A program made the position numbers and the translations under genes. A stretch of DNA of 64,000 bases from Chthonomonas sp. UBA2387 (GTDB lineage Bacteria; Armatimonadota; Fimbriimonadia; Fimbriimonadales; Fimbriimonadaceae): positions 1 through 64,000 of the forward strand of contig DDSP01000025.1 of the NCBI GenBank assembly GCA_002343445.1, written 5' to 3'. Shown here piece by piece: positions 41,395 to 54,368 of this stretch (positions are counted from its first letter, which is position 1; every line of letters starts with the position of its first letter). The notes under the pieces were generated by a model. That model was not told the DNA's origin. It saw only the letters and a list, made by a program, of their open reading frames with translations, and searched no databases.

Positions 41395-41808
41395 TCAATG
41401 CCCGGAGTCGTGCTTCTCGGGCCGCTCGCCGGGGTGATCCGTGACGTGCGGATAGTCCGGGACGACTTTCGACTCCTCGCCGTACCAGCCCTTCACTGGT
41501 TCCCAACTGCGCGTCGCGTAGTCGCAGAACATGATGAAGAACAGCAGAAACCACACGAACCCGCCGATCGCGTACAGCTTGACCAGGCCCGAGCTCCGGC
41601 GGACGGCCATGAAAATCGCGATGACCAACGTCGCTTTCAGGATGGCGATGGTCATGGCGATGATGTTGTTCACGATCGAGTGGCCGAAGTTCACCTGCGC
41701 CGCAGCGATGGTGGCGATCATGAGGATCGTCAACGCTCCAAACGTCGCGATGTAGGTCCCCACGGAGTCGACGTGGTGGTTGGCAGCGTGGTCGTTCGAG
41801 TGGCTCAT
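41395..41808 (-). CDS. ctaF: Cytochrome c oxidase subunit IV (caa3 type)
   Basis: The 137-residue protein has three hydrophobic segments (TYIATFGALTILMIATIAA, NNIIAMTIAILKATLVIAIFM, and YAIGGFVWFLLFFIMFCDYA) and a polar histidine-rich N-terminus. This is the layout of the small subunit IV of caa3-type oxidases (COX4_pro type). ATG 41808 overlaps the ctaE stop by 4 bp. It is the last gene of the act-cta operon. Confidence 0.85.
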   Translation of the reverse strand: MSHSNDHAANHHVDSVGTYIATFGALTILMIATIAAAQVNFGHSIVNNIIAMTIAILKATLVIAIFMAVRRSSGLVKLYAIGGFVWFLLFFIMFCDYATRSWEPVKGWYGEESKVVPDYPHVTDHPGERPEKHDSGH

Positions 41809-42484
41809 GGGTGGGGGATGAGATAGAACAAGGGGTACAGGAAGATCCAGACCAGGTCGACGAAGTGCCAGTACAGGCCGCACATTTCGGTGGGCATGTA
41901 GTCTTCGGTGACGATCGTCTTGCGGAAGTACCACATCAGCCAGAGGATGCCGAAGACGATCAATCCGACCGCGACGTGAATGCCGTGCAGACCCGTCATC
42001 GCGAAGTACAGGCCGAAGAACATCTGAGCAACGCCCGGGTTGGCCTCGCCTTGATAGAAGAACGACGGCCCGGGCACCAGGTGGTGTTCCCACTTCAGCG
42101 CGTACTCGACGTACTTGATGCCGAGGAAGACCAGACAACAGAGCAAGACACCGCCCAGCCACAGAAGGACGCCTTTGCGGTCCTTGAGTTGGGCCGAGCG
42201 CACGCCCATCGCGGCGAAGAAGCTCGAGAGCAGCAGGTTGAACGTGTTGAAACCGGCCAGCTTCCAGTCGAGCTCGTTGTGGGCGAAGTACCAGTCCATC
42301 GGGTACTGCCAGCGCATGAGGGTGTACGTCAGGAAGAGCGCTCCGAAGAACATGACCTCCTGGACGAGGAACGCCCACATGCCGACCAGATAGGCCTCGT
42401 TTTGCTGATCCAGATCTTCGAACTGGTGGTGCAACGGACCGTGGTGGTCGTGGGAATGCGCTTGTTCGGCGGCGATTGCAGCCA

Positions 42485-42485
<1 letters not shown>
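41805..42485 (-). CDS. ctaE: Cytochrome c oxidase subunit III
   Basis: The 226-residue protein has about five to six hydrophobic segments and the COX3 pattern: YLVGMWAFLVQEVMFFGALFLTY near residue 32, the acidic residue in helix III region, GLHGIHVAVGLIVFG, and the close LYWHFVDLVWIFLYPLFYL. It stabilises the catalytic core of the haem-copper oxidase. It overlaps ctaF by 4 bp and ctaD by one base. Confidence 0.95.
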
Positions 42486-44161
<1,676 letters not shown>

Positions 44162-44162
44162 G

Positions 44163-45197
44163 TTAGTTCGGGACCTCCGTCGGAGGGACGCCGGTGGCCA
44201 GCGGCGGGATGGCCGGTGCGGGCGCGGTCGGGCTGCTGCGCAGCGACTTGATGTACTCGATCACGTTCAACACATCTTCTTCCGAGAGGCCGCCTTCCAA
44301 GTCGTCCGTGCTCTTCGGCTTGTAGCTGGGCATGGTGTTCTCGTAGCCCTTCAGGATGTGGGCGTAAGGGTCGTACATGGCCTGGCGCAAGTACTCGTCG
44401 TCGGCGAGCCGCACCGAGTTGTCCTTCATCACGCGACGCTGGTTGTAGATGCCGACGAGCGAGGGACCCTCGTGGATGTCCTGATCGCCGTGGCACTTGA
44501 AGCACGCCTTGTCCTTGAAGATCTTTTCGCCCTTCTGGACCATGGTCATCGGCTTGACCGGGACGTTGTCGCCGCCGTTGGCGAGCCACTCTTGGTACTC
44601 CGAAGGCTCCATGACCACCACGTATCCGCCCATTTCCGAGTGCTGCGTGCCGCAGTATTCGGTGCAGAAGAGGTTGTAGACGCCGGGCTTGGTCGGCGTG
44701 AACCACATCTGGGTGTAGCGGCCCGGGATGACGTCCTGCTTCATGCGGAACGCCGGGATGAAGAAGCTGTGGATGACGTCCTGCGAGATCATGGTCAGCC
44801 GGACGGGCGTCCCGCTGGGGAGGTGAAGCATGTTGTTCTCGCGCACGCCGTTCGAGTGCTGGGCGTGCCACATCCACTGCTTGCCGATGACGTAGATGTC
44901 CAAGGCGTTCTTCGGAGGCTGGCGCGTTTCGACGAACAGGTAAGAGGCCCATCCGAAGATGCCCAAGCCCATGATGAGCGGGATGATGGACCACGTCAAC
45001 TCGAGCATGAGATGGTGGTCGTGGGCGTTCGAACGGTCCACCTTCTTGCCTTCGCGGAACCGCAGGGCAAAGAAGATGACGAGCAGACCGACGACGATCG
45101 TAAAGAAGATCGTCAGCGCCGTGGTGGCCCAGAAGAGCCAGTCATACTGCTCGGCGAACGTCGAGGCCTGATCCGGAGCGAATTTCAGTCTCCACAT
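44163..45197 (-). CDS. ctaC: Cytochrome c oxidase subunit II fused to cytochrome c
   Basis: The 344-residue protein has two N-terminal helices and a cupredoxin domain with the CuA site: STEYCGTQHSEMGGYVVV gives Cys, Cys, His and Met ligands. A C-terminal cytochrome c domain (about residues 230-330) carries KACFKCHGDQDIHEG, with the CxxCH haem site and an axial Met further on. This is the caa3-type layout, so the oxidase can take electrons directly from ACIII without a soluble cytochrome c. The ctaD start lies 1 bp after its stop. Confidence 0.96.
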   Translation of the reverse strand: MWRLKFAPDQASTFAEQYDWLFWATTALTIFFTIVVGLLVIFFALRFREGKKVDRSNAHDHHLMLELTWSIIPLIMGLGIFGWASYLFVETRQPPKNALDIYVIGKQWMWHAQHSNGVRENNMLHLPSGTPVRLTMISQDVIHSFFIPAFRMKQDVIPGRYTQMWFTPTKPGVYNLFCTEYCGTQHSEMGGYVVVMEPSEYQEWLANGGDNVPVKPMTMVQKGEKIFKDKACFKCHGDQDIHEGPSLVGIYNQRRVMKDNSVRLADDEYLRQAMYDPYAHILKGYENTMPSYKPKSTDDLEGGLSEEDVLNVIEYIKSLRSSPTAPAPAIPPLATGVPPTEVPN

Positions 45198-45209
45198 AGA
45201 AGCGTAGTC

Positions 45210-46037
45210 CTAAGCCTCCCCCTTGTCGTGTCGGTGGCCGGGGGTGGGCCGGTGGCGGCTTCCCCGCCACGACATCACACCGATGGATAGCCCGAGGATG
45301 AGCACCGTCAACATTCCGCCCACGATGAGCGCGTTCTTGACGATGAGGCGGTACTGGCCCGTCTCGGGGTCGTACTGCCAACAGAGGAACAGGCTGGGCT
45401 GCTCGACTTTCTGCCCGATCTTGTTGGCCGAAGCCGTGATCAGGGCGTCCCGCACCATCTTGGACGGGTAGCTGACCCCAAAAACGTAGCGCGAGATGCG
45501 GCCGTCCGGCGTGGCGATCACGATGCCCGACGGGTGGTCGATGAGGTCCTTTTCGCGGTCGAAGTGGAACTTGAACCCGGCGGTATCGGTCACGCGCAGG
45601 ATGTTCTTTTCGTCGCCGACCAACATGTGGATGCCTTCTTGGCCCCCCGGTCGGCGATAGATCTCGACGAAGTCGCGTTTCTTCGCCCGCCCGAGTTCGT
45701 GGGTCTCCTTGGGGTGGATGCTGATGTTGATCAGGTCGTAATCGAGCCCGGCGTGAAAGGCGTTCATGCCGTTCATCGCCTCAAGGACTCCGGTGAACTC
45801 CATGGCGCAAACGCCTTGGCACCGATAGAACGCGAAGAGCAGGACGACGGGGCGCTCACCGAACAGATCGCCCAGTTTGATCTTCCTTCCTTCTTCGTTG
45901 GTGAACTCGGCATCGAGCGGCAGTTGCTCGTCGAGACGTTGGTCAAAGCGGATTTCGGACCTGACGTCGTAGGCGCGTTGGGCGGGCGCAAGGGCCGTTC
46001 CGAACAAAGCGATCGTTGCCAGAACCCAGAACTTCAT
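45210..46037 (-). CDS. SCO1/SenC-type copper chaperone
   Basis: This 275-residue protein has a signal peptide (MKFWVLATIALFGTALAPA) and a thioredoxin-like domain with the copper ligands Cys73 and Cys77 (YRCQGVCAME) and the later His in DHPSGIVIA. A C-terminal transmembrane segment (about residues 235-257) anchors it. SCO proteins assemble the CuA site of subunit II, encoded next. Its ATG (46037) shares one base with the upstream stop (TGATG). Confidence 0.92.
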   Translation of the reverse strand: MKFWVLATIALFGTALAPAQRAYDVRSEIRFDQRLDEQLPLDAEFTNEEGRKIKLGDLFGERPVVLLFAFYRCQGVCAMEFTGVLEAMNGMNAFHAGLDYDLINISIHPKETHELGRAKKRDFVEIYRRPGGQEGIHMLVGDEKNILRVTDTAGFKFHFDREKDLIDHPSGIVIATPDGRISRYVFGVSYPSKMVRDALITASANKIGQKVEQPSLFLCWQYDPETGQYRLIVKNALIVGGMLTVLILGLSIGVMSWRGSRHRPTPGHRHDKGEA

Positions 46038-46540
46038 CACGTCGTGCTCGGCGCTCCGTCGGGTTCGGTCGGGGTGGTCGTCGGCGCAGTCGACGCATCC
46101 ACGGGTTGCTCGGTGGTTTCGGGCGCGGGTGTCTTCGCAAAGGTGGGCAGTTTGCCCGAGCCTGCGACTTCCTCGATCGCTTTGGCGACGGGGACGTGCG
46201 CACGGCCCCTGGTTTCATCCACCCATCCATAGGTCTCGGTTTTCTCGCGCGCCTCGCGGCCGAGTTTGAACGTGTCCACGCGATTGGTCACGTTGTTCTG
46301 CAGCAGGGGGGCGCTGGCGGGAGGCAGATCGAGCTCGCGGCCGTCCTTGAATCCGGGCGCGCCCGTGACCTCGGTGTGCGCCCACGAAAGGCCGTTGAGG
46401 ATCGGCACGCAGACCAAGATCGTGACCGTGGTGACCAGGAAGAACCACGTGATGGCCTTCCAAATCGGCACGGCCTTTAGGTCGCGCTTTTCGTAGCGCG
46501 AGCCTTCCGGGATCGGTTCGGGATCGTGGTTATGATGCAT
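46037..46540 (-). CDS. Small membrane protein of the ACIII-oxidase operon
   Basis: The 167-residue protein has one strong transmembrane segment (about residues 29-48, AITWFFLVTTVTILVCVPIL) after a basic, histidine-containing N-terminus. The C-terminal half is low in complexity, rich in P, T, E and A. It lies between actF and the SCO gene, overlapping actF by 11 bp and the SCO gene by one base. Some ACIII operons carry a small helical subunit, ActG; this could be its counterpart, but I see no motif to support it. It may instead assist oxidase assembly. Confidence 0.6.
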   Translation of the reverse strand: MHHNHDPEPIPEGSRYEKRDLKAVPIWKAITWFFLVTTVTILVCVPILNGLSWAHTEVTGAPGFKDGRELDLPPASAPLLQNNVTNRVDTFKLGREAREKTETYGWVDETRGRAHVPVAKAIEEVAGSGKLPTFAKTPAPETTEQPVDASTAPTTTPTEPDGAPSTT

Positions 46541-47753
46541 GTTGCGCTCCCTCCGGCAGAGCTTCTTGGACCCGTGGGTCGTGCAGCGGGACGAGTTCGG
46601 CGCGCTTCATCTGCAGGGCGAACACGATGAGCCAGAGCCCCCCGATGGCCAGGAGCGACCCTAGATCGCCCACTTGGACGCCCAGTCCGGATCGGGCGGC
46701 CTCGCCCGAGTAGAAGCTCGGGATGACCACCCAGAACACGTCGATCACCCGGACGAAGAAGATCAGCGCCGCCGCCCCCAGCAACGTGTTCGACGCCGCC
46801 TTGATGCGCGGCGCGATCAGGAGCAGGAACGGGATGAAGAACGAGCCCAATACCGTGGCAACGCCCAAGATGTTGTAGCCGCCTTCGGTGCGGTACACGA
46901 AGTACGGCGTCTCTTCCGGCAGGTTCGCGCTATAGATGATGAGGTACTGGCTGAGCGTCAGGTAGCCCCAGAGCATCGTGAACGCGAACATCATGTTGCC
47001 GATGTCCTTGGTCGTCTGCTTGTTGACGAACGCGTTGTAGGGAGCTTTCTTGGCATTCAGCATGAACACCATGCCTCCGAACGCGAGACCCATCAGGCCC
47101 TGGTAGACCATGAACAAGGCGCCCCAGATCGTCGAGAACCAGTGGACCTGGACCGACATCACCCAGTCCGTCCAGCACACGGTGACCATGCACAGGAAAA
47201 GGAACAGCATCGGCGCCGAGATGTTCGTTCGCCGGATGGCTTCGTTCGCGTTCCGCGTTCGGTCCTCGCGTAGGCTCGACGCCCGCAACACCGCTGCGGC
47301 GACGACCCAGATGAACCAGTAGATGCCCTGCCGAAGCATGAAGAACTCGTCGTTGAGCCACCACCTCTTGCCCTGAACGACGGCATCGAACGGCGCGTGC
47401 TTGTCCGTCCAGTGGTAGATCTCGTTCAGTCCGGCCATGATCGGCAGGAAGGCGAGGCCCATGGCGATGAGCATCGGGGCGCCGCCGCCCGCTTCCCAGA
47501 TGCGAAGCAGCGGCAGGCTCCAGCGGCCCCGCACGGTATGGTGCAGCAGCGTCAGGCCGAAGCATCCCAGCGTCAAGATCATCCAGAACGTGAACCCGTA
47601 GAGGTAGGACTGGAAGAAGTGCGTCTGGTTCTGGCTGTACGCCATGGCGCACAGGCCGCCTCCGACGAGGAGCAGCGCTCCGCCCAGCGGCAACGTCTTG
47701 CCGAAGTCGGCTCGACCCTGTGCGGGTTGGATTTCGTCGTGTCCGTGGCTCAT
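46530..47753 (-). CDS. actF: Alternative Complex III subunit ActF
   Basis: The 407-residue integral membrane protein has about ten helices and is the quinol-oxidising complex's ActF-type subunit (quinol:cytochrome c oxidoreductase, NrfD-like relative). Landmarks are GFTFWMILTLGCFGLTLLHH, NDEFFMLRQGIYW, PMLFLFLCMVTVCWTDWVMS, AFTMLWGYLTLSQYLIIYSANLPEE and VRVIDVFWVVIPSFY. I prefer ATG 47753 (one base after the actE stop) to GTG 47765. Confidence 0.92.
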   Translation of the reverse strand: MSHGHDEIQPAQGRADFGKTLPLGGALLLVGGGLCAMAYSQNQTHFFQSYLYGFTFWMILTLGCFGLTLLHHTVRGRWSLPLLRIWEAGGGAPMLIAMGLAFLPIMAGLNEIYHWTDKHAPFDAVVQGKRWWLNDEFFMLRQGIYWFIWVVAAAVLRASSLREDRTRNANEAIRRTNISAPMLFLFLCMVTVCWTDWVMSVQVHWFSTIWGALFMVYQGLMGLAFGGMVFMLNAKKAPYNAFVNKQTTKDIGNMMFAFTMLWGYLTLSQYLIIYSANLPEETPYFVYRTEGGYNILGVATVLGSFFIPFLLLIAPRIKAASNTLLGAAALIFFVRVIDVFWVVIPSFYSGEAARSGLGVQVGDLGSLLAIGGLWLIVFALQMKRAELVPLHDPRVQEALPEGAQHAS

Positions 47754-47754
47754 C

Positions 47755-48477
47755 TTAGTGGCCACCCTCCTCGGGCTTTGAACCTGCGGCCTTCTTCTGG
47801 GCCTCGGTGAACGCGTTCTTCCATTCGATTTGTTCGGGGGCGGGGATGCCGAGTTTCTCCTGCTCTTCCGCGCTCAGTCCGCTCGCGTCGTAGTACTGGC
47901 TGAGTTGGAGCGCGCGGATGTAGGCGACGATCGCCCAACGGTCCATCTTGCCCTTCTCCGCGCCGACTCCCGAGTCGATGCGGGTGCCCTGCTGGTACAT
48001 CACGCCAAAGCCGTTCGAGATGACCTCGTAGAAGTGGCCGAGGGGCATCTCGCGCAGGCGATCCGTATGGAACGAGGCCGGGGGCCGTCGCAGGGAAAGA
48101 CCACGCTGGGCGATCATGCCCTTGCCGTCGCCGGCCGCTCCGTGACAGTGGCTGCAGAAGATCGTGTACCGCTCCTTGCCGCGCTCGAGCAGTTCCTTGC
48201 TGACTTCGACGCGGGCGGGCAGATCGGTGATCAGTTTGCCGTCCACGCGTCCAGTGAAGAACGCATCGTCGTGGCGAAGTTCGCCCCGCGCCACGGTGCC
48301 GGCGACCGGCAGCCGATCAGCCTTGCCATCGCGGAAGAACTCGTTCTCGTCCTGGGCGACCTTTTTCGACTGGTACCACATGTCGATGTGGCAACCGGTC
48401 GCAGCGAAGGCGACTCCGGCGAGCGAGACGAGATGGATCCAGTGCCGTGCTCTAATCGTTCTCAACCTCCGAAACAT
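47755..48477 (-). CDS. actE: Alternative Complex III subunit ActE (monohaem cytochrome c lipoprotein)
   Basis: This 240-residue subunit carries one cytochrome c domain: FCSHCHGAAGDGKG gives the CxxCH haem site, and the loop MPLGHFYEVISNGFGVM supplies an axial methionine. A lipobox (VAFAATGC) follows a hydrophobic segment. ATG 48477 is set inside the 3' end of actD (26-bp overlap); the longer frame to 48510 adds 11 residues with no sign of conservation. It probably hands electrons from ACIII to the oxidase. Confidence 0.88.
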   Translation of the reverse strand: MFRRLRTIRARHWIHLVSLAGVAFAATGCHIDMWYQSKKVAQDENEFFRDGKADRLPVAGTVARGELRHDDAFFTGRVDGKLITDLPARVEVSKELLERGKERYTIFCSHCHGAAGDGKGMIAQRGLSLRRPPASFHTDRLREMPLGHFYEVISNGFGVMYQQGTRIDSGVGAEKGKMDRWAIVAYIRALQLSQYYDASGLSAEEQEKLGIPAPEQIEWKNAFTEAQKKAAGSKPEEGGH

Positions 48478-48998
48478 GTTGCGCACCCAGGCCGCGCAGG
48501 AACTCGGCAACGCGGACCGGATCGAATTGGGGATCGTCGCTCTCGACGCACAGGAAGAACTTGTCTTGCGAAGCGAGTTCGAAGTTCTTGCCGCCGAAAA
48601 CGGGATGGTGCGGCCGGGGCAAGCCGTTCATGCCGAGCATCCCGAACACGGCTCCGAACGCGGCGAACAGGATCGTACACTCGAACGTGACCGGGAAGAA
48701 CGAGGGCCAGCTGAAGTTGGGGCGTCCGCCCACGTTCATCGGGTAGTCGATCACTGCGGTGTAGTACTGGAGCCCGAGTCCGGTGAACGCGCCGATCACG
48801 CCGCTCACGAAGATCAGCCACGGCACTTTGGCCTCTTTGAAACCGATCGCCTCGCTCAGCCCGTGGACCGGGAACGGGGTGTAGGCTTCCATCCGCGTGT
48901 AGCCGGCGGCATGCGTCTTCTCGGCGGCCTCGAGCAGGTCGTCGGGGTCGTCGAATTCGGCGAGGATGCCGTGCAGTCTCGGTTGTTCCAAGGTCGTC

Positions 48999-49006
<8 letters not shown>
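48452..49006 (-). CDS. actD: Alternative Complex III subunit ActD
   Basis: The 184-residue protein has two transmembrane segments (about residues 62-83 and 105-130) and the DUF3341-type plan: HGILAEFDDPDDLLEAAEKTHAAGYTRMEAYTPFPVHGL at the N-terminus, PFPVHGLSEAI, and a C-terminal soluble region with ALGAQHVSEVEND-like end. The gene overlaps actC by 8 bp. It is a structural subunit of ACIII. Confidence 0.93.
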
Positions 49007-50428
<1,422 letters not shown>

Positions 50429-50429
<1 letters not shown>

Positions 50430-53400
50430 CAGGCTTCAACCTCCTCGTTCGGATTGGTGACTTTGGCCAGGTAGGTCGTCCTCGGTCGAATCCCCAGCTC
50501 GGGCAGCAGGGTGTAGTTGCGGTGCTCGTGCCGCCACTTGTTCACCTGCGATTGCTCGTCTGTAAGGTCGCCGAAGATGATCGCCTGAGTCGGACACGCC
50601 TGTTGGCACGCCGTGATCACGTCGCCATCCTTGAGCGGAACGCCGCTCTTCTTCTCTTCGATGCGCGCCTTGTTGATGCGCTGCACGCAGAACGTGCATT
50701 TCTCCATGACGCCTCGGCTTCGCACCGTCACGTCGGGGTTCATGAGCATCTTGAGGCTGGGCATCTCGTACTGCTTGGTGAAGTACAGGAAGTTGAACCG
50801 GCGCACCTTGTAAGGGCAGTTGTTCGAGCAATACCGCGTGCCGACGCAGCGGTTGTAAACCATCATGTTCAGCCCTTCGGCACTGTGCACGGTGGCCGCG
50901 ACCGGGCAGACCGGCTCGCACGGGGCCATTTCGCAGTGCATGCAGGCCAGGGGCATGAAGTGGGTGTCCGGGCTGTCGAGGCTCGGCGCGCCGTCCTTCG
51001 AACCGTAGTACCGGTCGATGCGGATCCAGTGCATCTCGCGGCCGTTGATGACTTGGTCCTTGCCCACCACGGCGATGTTGTTCTCGACGTTGCACGCCGA
51101 AACGCACGCGTTGCAGCCCACGCACAAGCCGAGGTCGATGACCATGGCCCATTGGTGACCGTCGAACGCGTGGTCCTTCTTGCCCTGGCGGAACAGGTTG
51201 TACTTGTCCTCGTCCTTGCCGTGGCCGCCGATGTGCATGGTGCCCGGCGGTTCGAGCGTCGGGTTCTCCTTGTACTTGGAGACCGAGCCGTACCGCACGA
51301 TGTCGCGCCCGTGCATCGAGTGGTGGTATTGGGTGTTGGCGACCTTGGTCTTGCCGACCACCTTGAGCGTGGCGTTGCCGGCAAAGTGCATCGTGGCGGT
51401 CGTGCGCAGGGGATAGACGTTGGAGCCGCAGCCGTCGCCGATCGCGCCCGCCTTGGTGCGTCCGTAGCCGACGTGAAGCGTGATCGCGCCGTCGGGGTGT
51501 CCGGGCTGGATGATGACCGGTGCGCGGACCGAGGCCGACCCGACGGTCACCTCGGCCAAGTCGTGCTGTGGGTTGTCCGCATCGCGCCAGACGTTGAGTT
51601 TCAGTTCTTCGGCCGTCTTCGGGCTGACGTACACGCAGTTGTCCCACGTGGTCTTGGTCAGCGGCTTGGGCAGTTCCTGCAACCAGCCGTTGTTCGCGTA
51701 GAAGCCGTCGCCGATGGTCGGGTCGGGGCGAAAGATGACTTCGAGGCCCGACGTGGTCTGAGCGGGGTCCAGATTGAGCGGTTGGAGCGTGGCGGCGACT
51801 TCTCGCCCAGCGGTGCCTTCGATGACGCCGTCGTGCAGGGCCCTCTCCCAGGCTTCCTTGCTCAACCCGCGATCCTTCATCCAGAAGTCGCGGACCAGAT
51901 CGTGGCCCGGTCGCGGATCGTTGCACAGGGCCGCAATAAGCTCGAGTTGGCTCTTGCCTTCGTAAAGCGGCTCGATGAGCGGCTGGATGATGGAAGCCGT
52001 TCCATCGTGCGCTCGCGCATCGCCCCACGCCTCTAGGAAGTAGGCCTCGGGAAGGTGCCAGTCGCAAAGCTCAGAGGTTTCGTTGGCGTACACGCCCATG
52101 TGGAACGTGTGCTCCACCTTGCTCAACGCACCGGCGAAGTTCAGGTCGGCGGGAGCGTCGAACGCCGGGTTGCCGCCCAGAATCAGCAATGTCCCCACTT
52201 GGCCCGAGCCGATGGCTTCCGCCAAACGGCCGATCGAGAGCACGCCGCTCTTGGAATCGGCCTCAACCGGTTCGACGTAGGTGACGGTGAGCCCGGAGTT
52301 CCCGAGGAACACGTTCATCGCGTGGGCGAGCGCGTGTACTTCCTTCGGCTGATGCTCGCCAGGAACCACGAGGCACGAGCCCCGGTTGGCCAGCAGTTCT
52401 TGCGCCGCCTGCTGGACGAAGGAATCGCCCACAGAAGCCGGCGCCGTTCCGCCAGAGCCCAGGCCGATGGCCGTTGCGAGCGCTTCGGCGACTTGCCGCA
52501 CCTCGCTGGCCTTGCACCGCTTCTTGTTGTCGGCGAACGCGCCGACCAAATTCGGGGTGCTCTCCACGGCATAGACTCGATTCAGTTCGACCTCTTCGCC
52601 GTGGACACGCCGCCGCTCTGCGAAATCGCGCGTGTAGCGCACATGCCCGGGCCCTTCGCTGAAGAAGTCCGCGTCGAGCGAGACGATGACGTTCGCCTTT
52701 TTGAAATCGTAGACGGGGGTCGTGTCGTCGCCGAAGGCCATCCGAACGCCTTCGCGGGCCGCATCGCGTCCGACACCGTCGTACTGGAACCAGCGTGCGC
52801 CCGTCTGGTTCACAAACTTGCGCAGCCAAGCGGCAAAGTTCGGCGACGTCGTGACCGGAGTCAGGATCGCGACCGGGCCGAGTTCGCCCTTCTGGGTCTG
52901 CTCGAGGCACTTGCGGAACGAGCCGAGGGCCAGTTCCCACGTCGAAGGTTCGCCCCGATAGGTCACGGCTTTCGCTCGGTCGGGGTCGTACATCGTCTGC
53001 ATCGCCGCCTGCATGGTGGCGTCGCTCGCGCCCAGGCTCGACGGATGGAGGGCGTTGCCCTCGATCTTGAGCGGGCGTCCTTCGTAGGTCCGCACCAGCA
53101 CGCCCGTACCGAAGCCGTTCTGGACGAAGGTCGTCGCGTAGTACACGGCGATACCCGTGACGCGGTCTTCGGGACCCATTACGTGCGGGACGATGTGCGA
53201 TTTGGGCAGGAAGCGGCAACCGCTCAGGCCCGCCAGCAGCATCGAGGCGCCCATGAACTTGAGGAAGTCGCGACGATCCACGTGCGGCAACGTGCCCCGG
53301 TTCGGGAACTCGTCGTCGAGCCAGCGGTTGAACTCTTCGGTCTCCGAGACCTCTTCAAGTCCCCGCCAAAGGTCTTTGCCCCGGCTCTGGGCCAGTTTCG

Positions 53401-53449
53401 CCTGCAGGGCGGCCAAGTCGTTTCGTTTCTGTTCGTTGTCCATTCCCAT
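50429..53449 (-). CDS. actB: Alternative Complex III subunit ActB (molybdopterin-oxidoreductase-like, Fe-S)
   Basis: The 1006-residue protein fuses a molybdopterin-oxidoreductase-like domain, which in ACIII has lost its cofactor, to an iron-sulfur protein domain. A Tat-type signal with lipobox is at VDRRDFLKFMGASMLLAGLS-GC (about residues 57-78). Four ferredoxin-type cysteine groups lie near residues 770-950: CVGCNACVSACNVENN, CMHCEMAPCEPVCPV, CVGTRYCSNNCPYKV and CTFCVQRI with CQQACPTQA. It carries electrons from quinol through iron-sulfur clusters to the haem subunits. Confidence 0.95.
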
Positions 53450-53461
53450 GGTGTTCTCGAC

Positions 53462-54208
53462 TTAGCGGTGACACGTCCAGCAGTCCGTGAGCTGCTTCAC
53501 CTTCACTCCCCACTTCTCGACGAGCTTCTCCCCTTCCGCGATCTGGTCCTTGGAGAACTTCAGGTCGCTGCCTTCCAAGTTCCGCCACTCGATCGGGGTG
53601 AGGTCTTCGCCGTACTTGTTGAGCGAATACAGGTCGAACGCCTTTTGCCTCGGGTCCTTGTCGGGGTCCCGCGGGTTCACGTAGAGGTACTTCTCGGGCT
53701 CGCGGTGGCATTCGAGGCACCAGCGCATGAAGAAGTACTGACCCTTCCACGTGATGTGCATGTCCTGGATCGGACCGTGGCACGTGTTGCAGTTGATGCC
53801 CCGGGCGATGTGGATCGAGTGGTCGAAGTAGACGAACTCGGGAACCTTGTTGATCTTCTGCCACTTGATCGGGACGCCCGTTTCGTAGCTCTTGCGGACG
53901 GGCTCGAGCAGCGGGCTGTTCGTCCAGATGTGCGCGTGGCACGACATGCACGTCTCGGTGGTGGGCACGCCCGCCTTGGCCGAAGTCTCCACGGACGCGT
54001 GGCAGTAGCGGCAGTCGATGCCGAGTTCCTCCACGTGGTGTTTGTGGCTGAACGGCACGGGCTGGTCGAGCGGCATGCCCACGTTGGTCTGAGCCGGTCC
54101 GCGAGTGACCGCCATACCGGCCATGATGGCGCCCGCAGGCAGAGCCAGCAGGCAGAACAGGCTGACCCGCGAATACGTGTTGGCCTTCTTGCTGAAAATC
54201 TGAGGCAT
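53462..54208 (-). CDS. actA: Alternative Complex III subunit ActA (pentahaem cytochrome c)
   Basis: The 248-residue protein has one N-terminal membrane helix (about residues 13-33) and exactly five CxxCH sites: CRYCH, CMSCH, CNTCH, CLECH and CWTCH. Additional histidines between them (HKHHVEE, HSIHIARG, HITWKG) can be the second axial ligands. This is the first gene of the act-cta operon. An AAGGA lies shortly before the ATG. A CATAAT at 54307-54312 about 100 bases upstream may be its promoter. Confidence 0.95.
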   Translation of the reverse strand: MPQIFSKKANTYSRVSLFCLLALPAGAIMAGMAVTRGPAQTNVGMPLDQPVPFSHKHHVEELGIDCRYCHASVETSAKAGVPTTETCMSCHAHIWTNSPLLEPVRKSYETGVPIKWQKINKVPEFVYFDHSIHIARGINCNTCHGPIQDMHITWKGQYFFMRWCLECHREPEKYLYVNPRDPDKDPRQKAFDLYSLNKYGEDLTPIEWRNLEGSDLKFSKDQIAEGEKLVEKWGVKVKQLTDCWTCHR

Positions 54209-54306
54209 CAGACGGTTCCTTGGCGGTGCGTGGCACCGGAGCGCGAGGTCGGCGTCCCCACCGGGTTCCAGCGGTGAGGTGCGCGCAAAGTCCTTGCTGG
54301 AGGGAA

Positions 54307-54312
54307 ATTATG
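54307..54312 (-). promoter_or_regulatory. Possible -10 element of the act-cta operon
   Basis: CATAAT on the minus strand lies about 100 bp before the actA ATG in a 160-bp spacer. The -35 is weak (TGCAAA, 17 bp away). Confidence 0.3.
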
Positions 54313-54368
54313 CGCGATCCAGCGGGACGTTTGCACAGGACGATGTTGGCTTCTCATTTCTGTCGTTC

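Noticed and set aside
52055..54277. 740-residue plus-strand frame opposite actB and actA
   Set aside because: Antisense shadow; rich in R, V, H and A as expected from reversed codons, with no motif.
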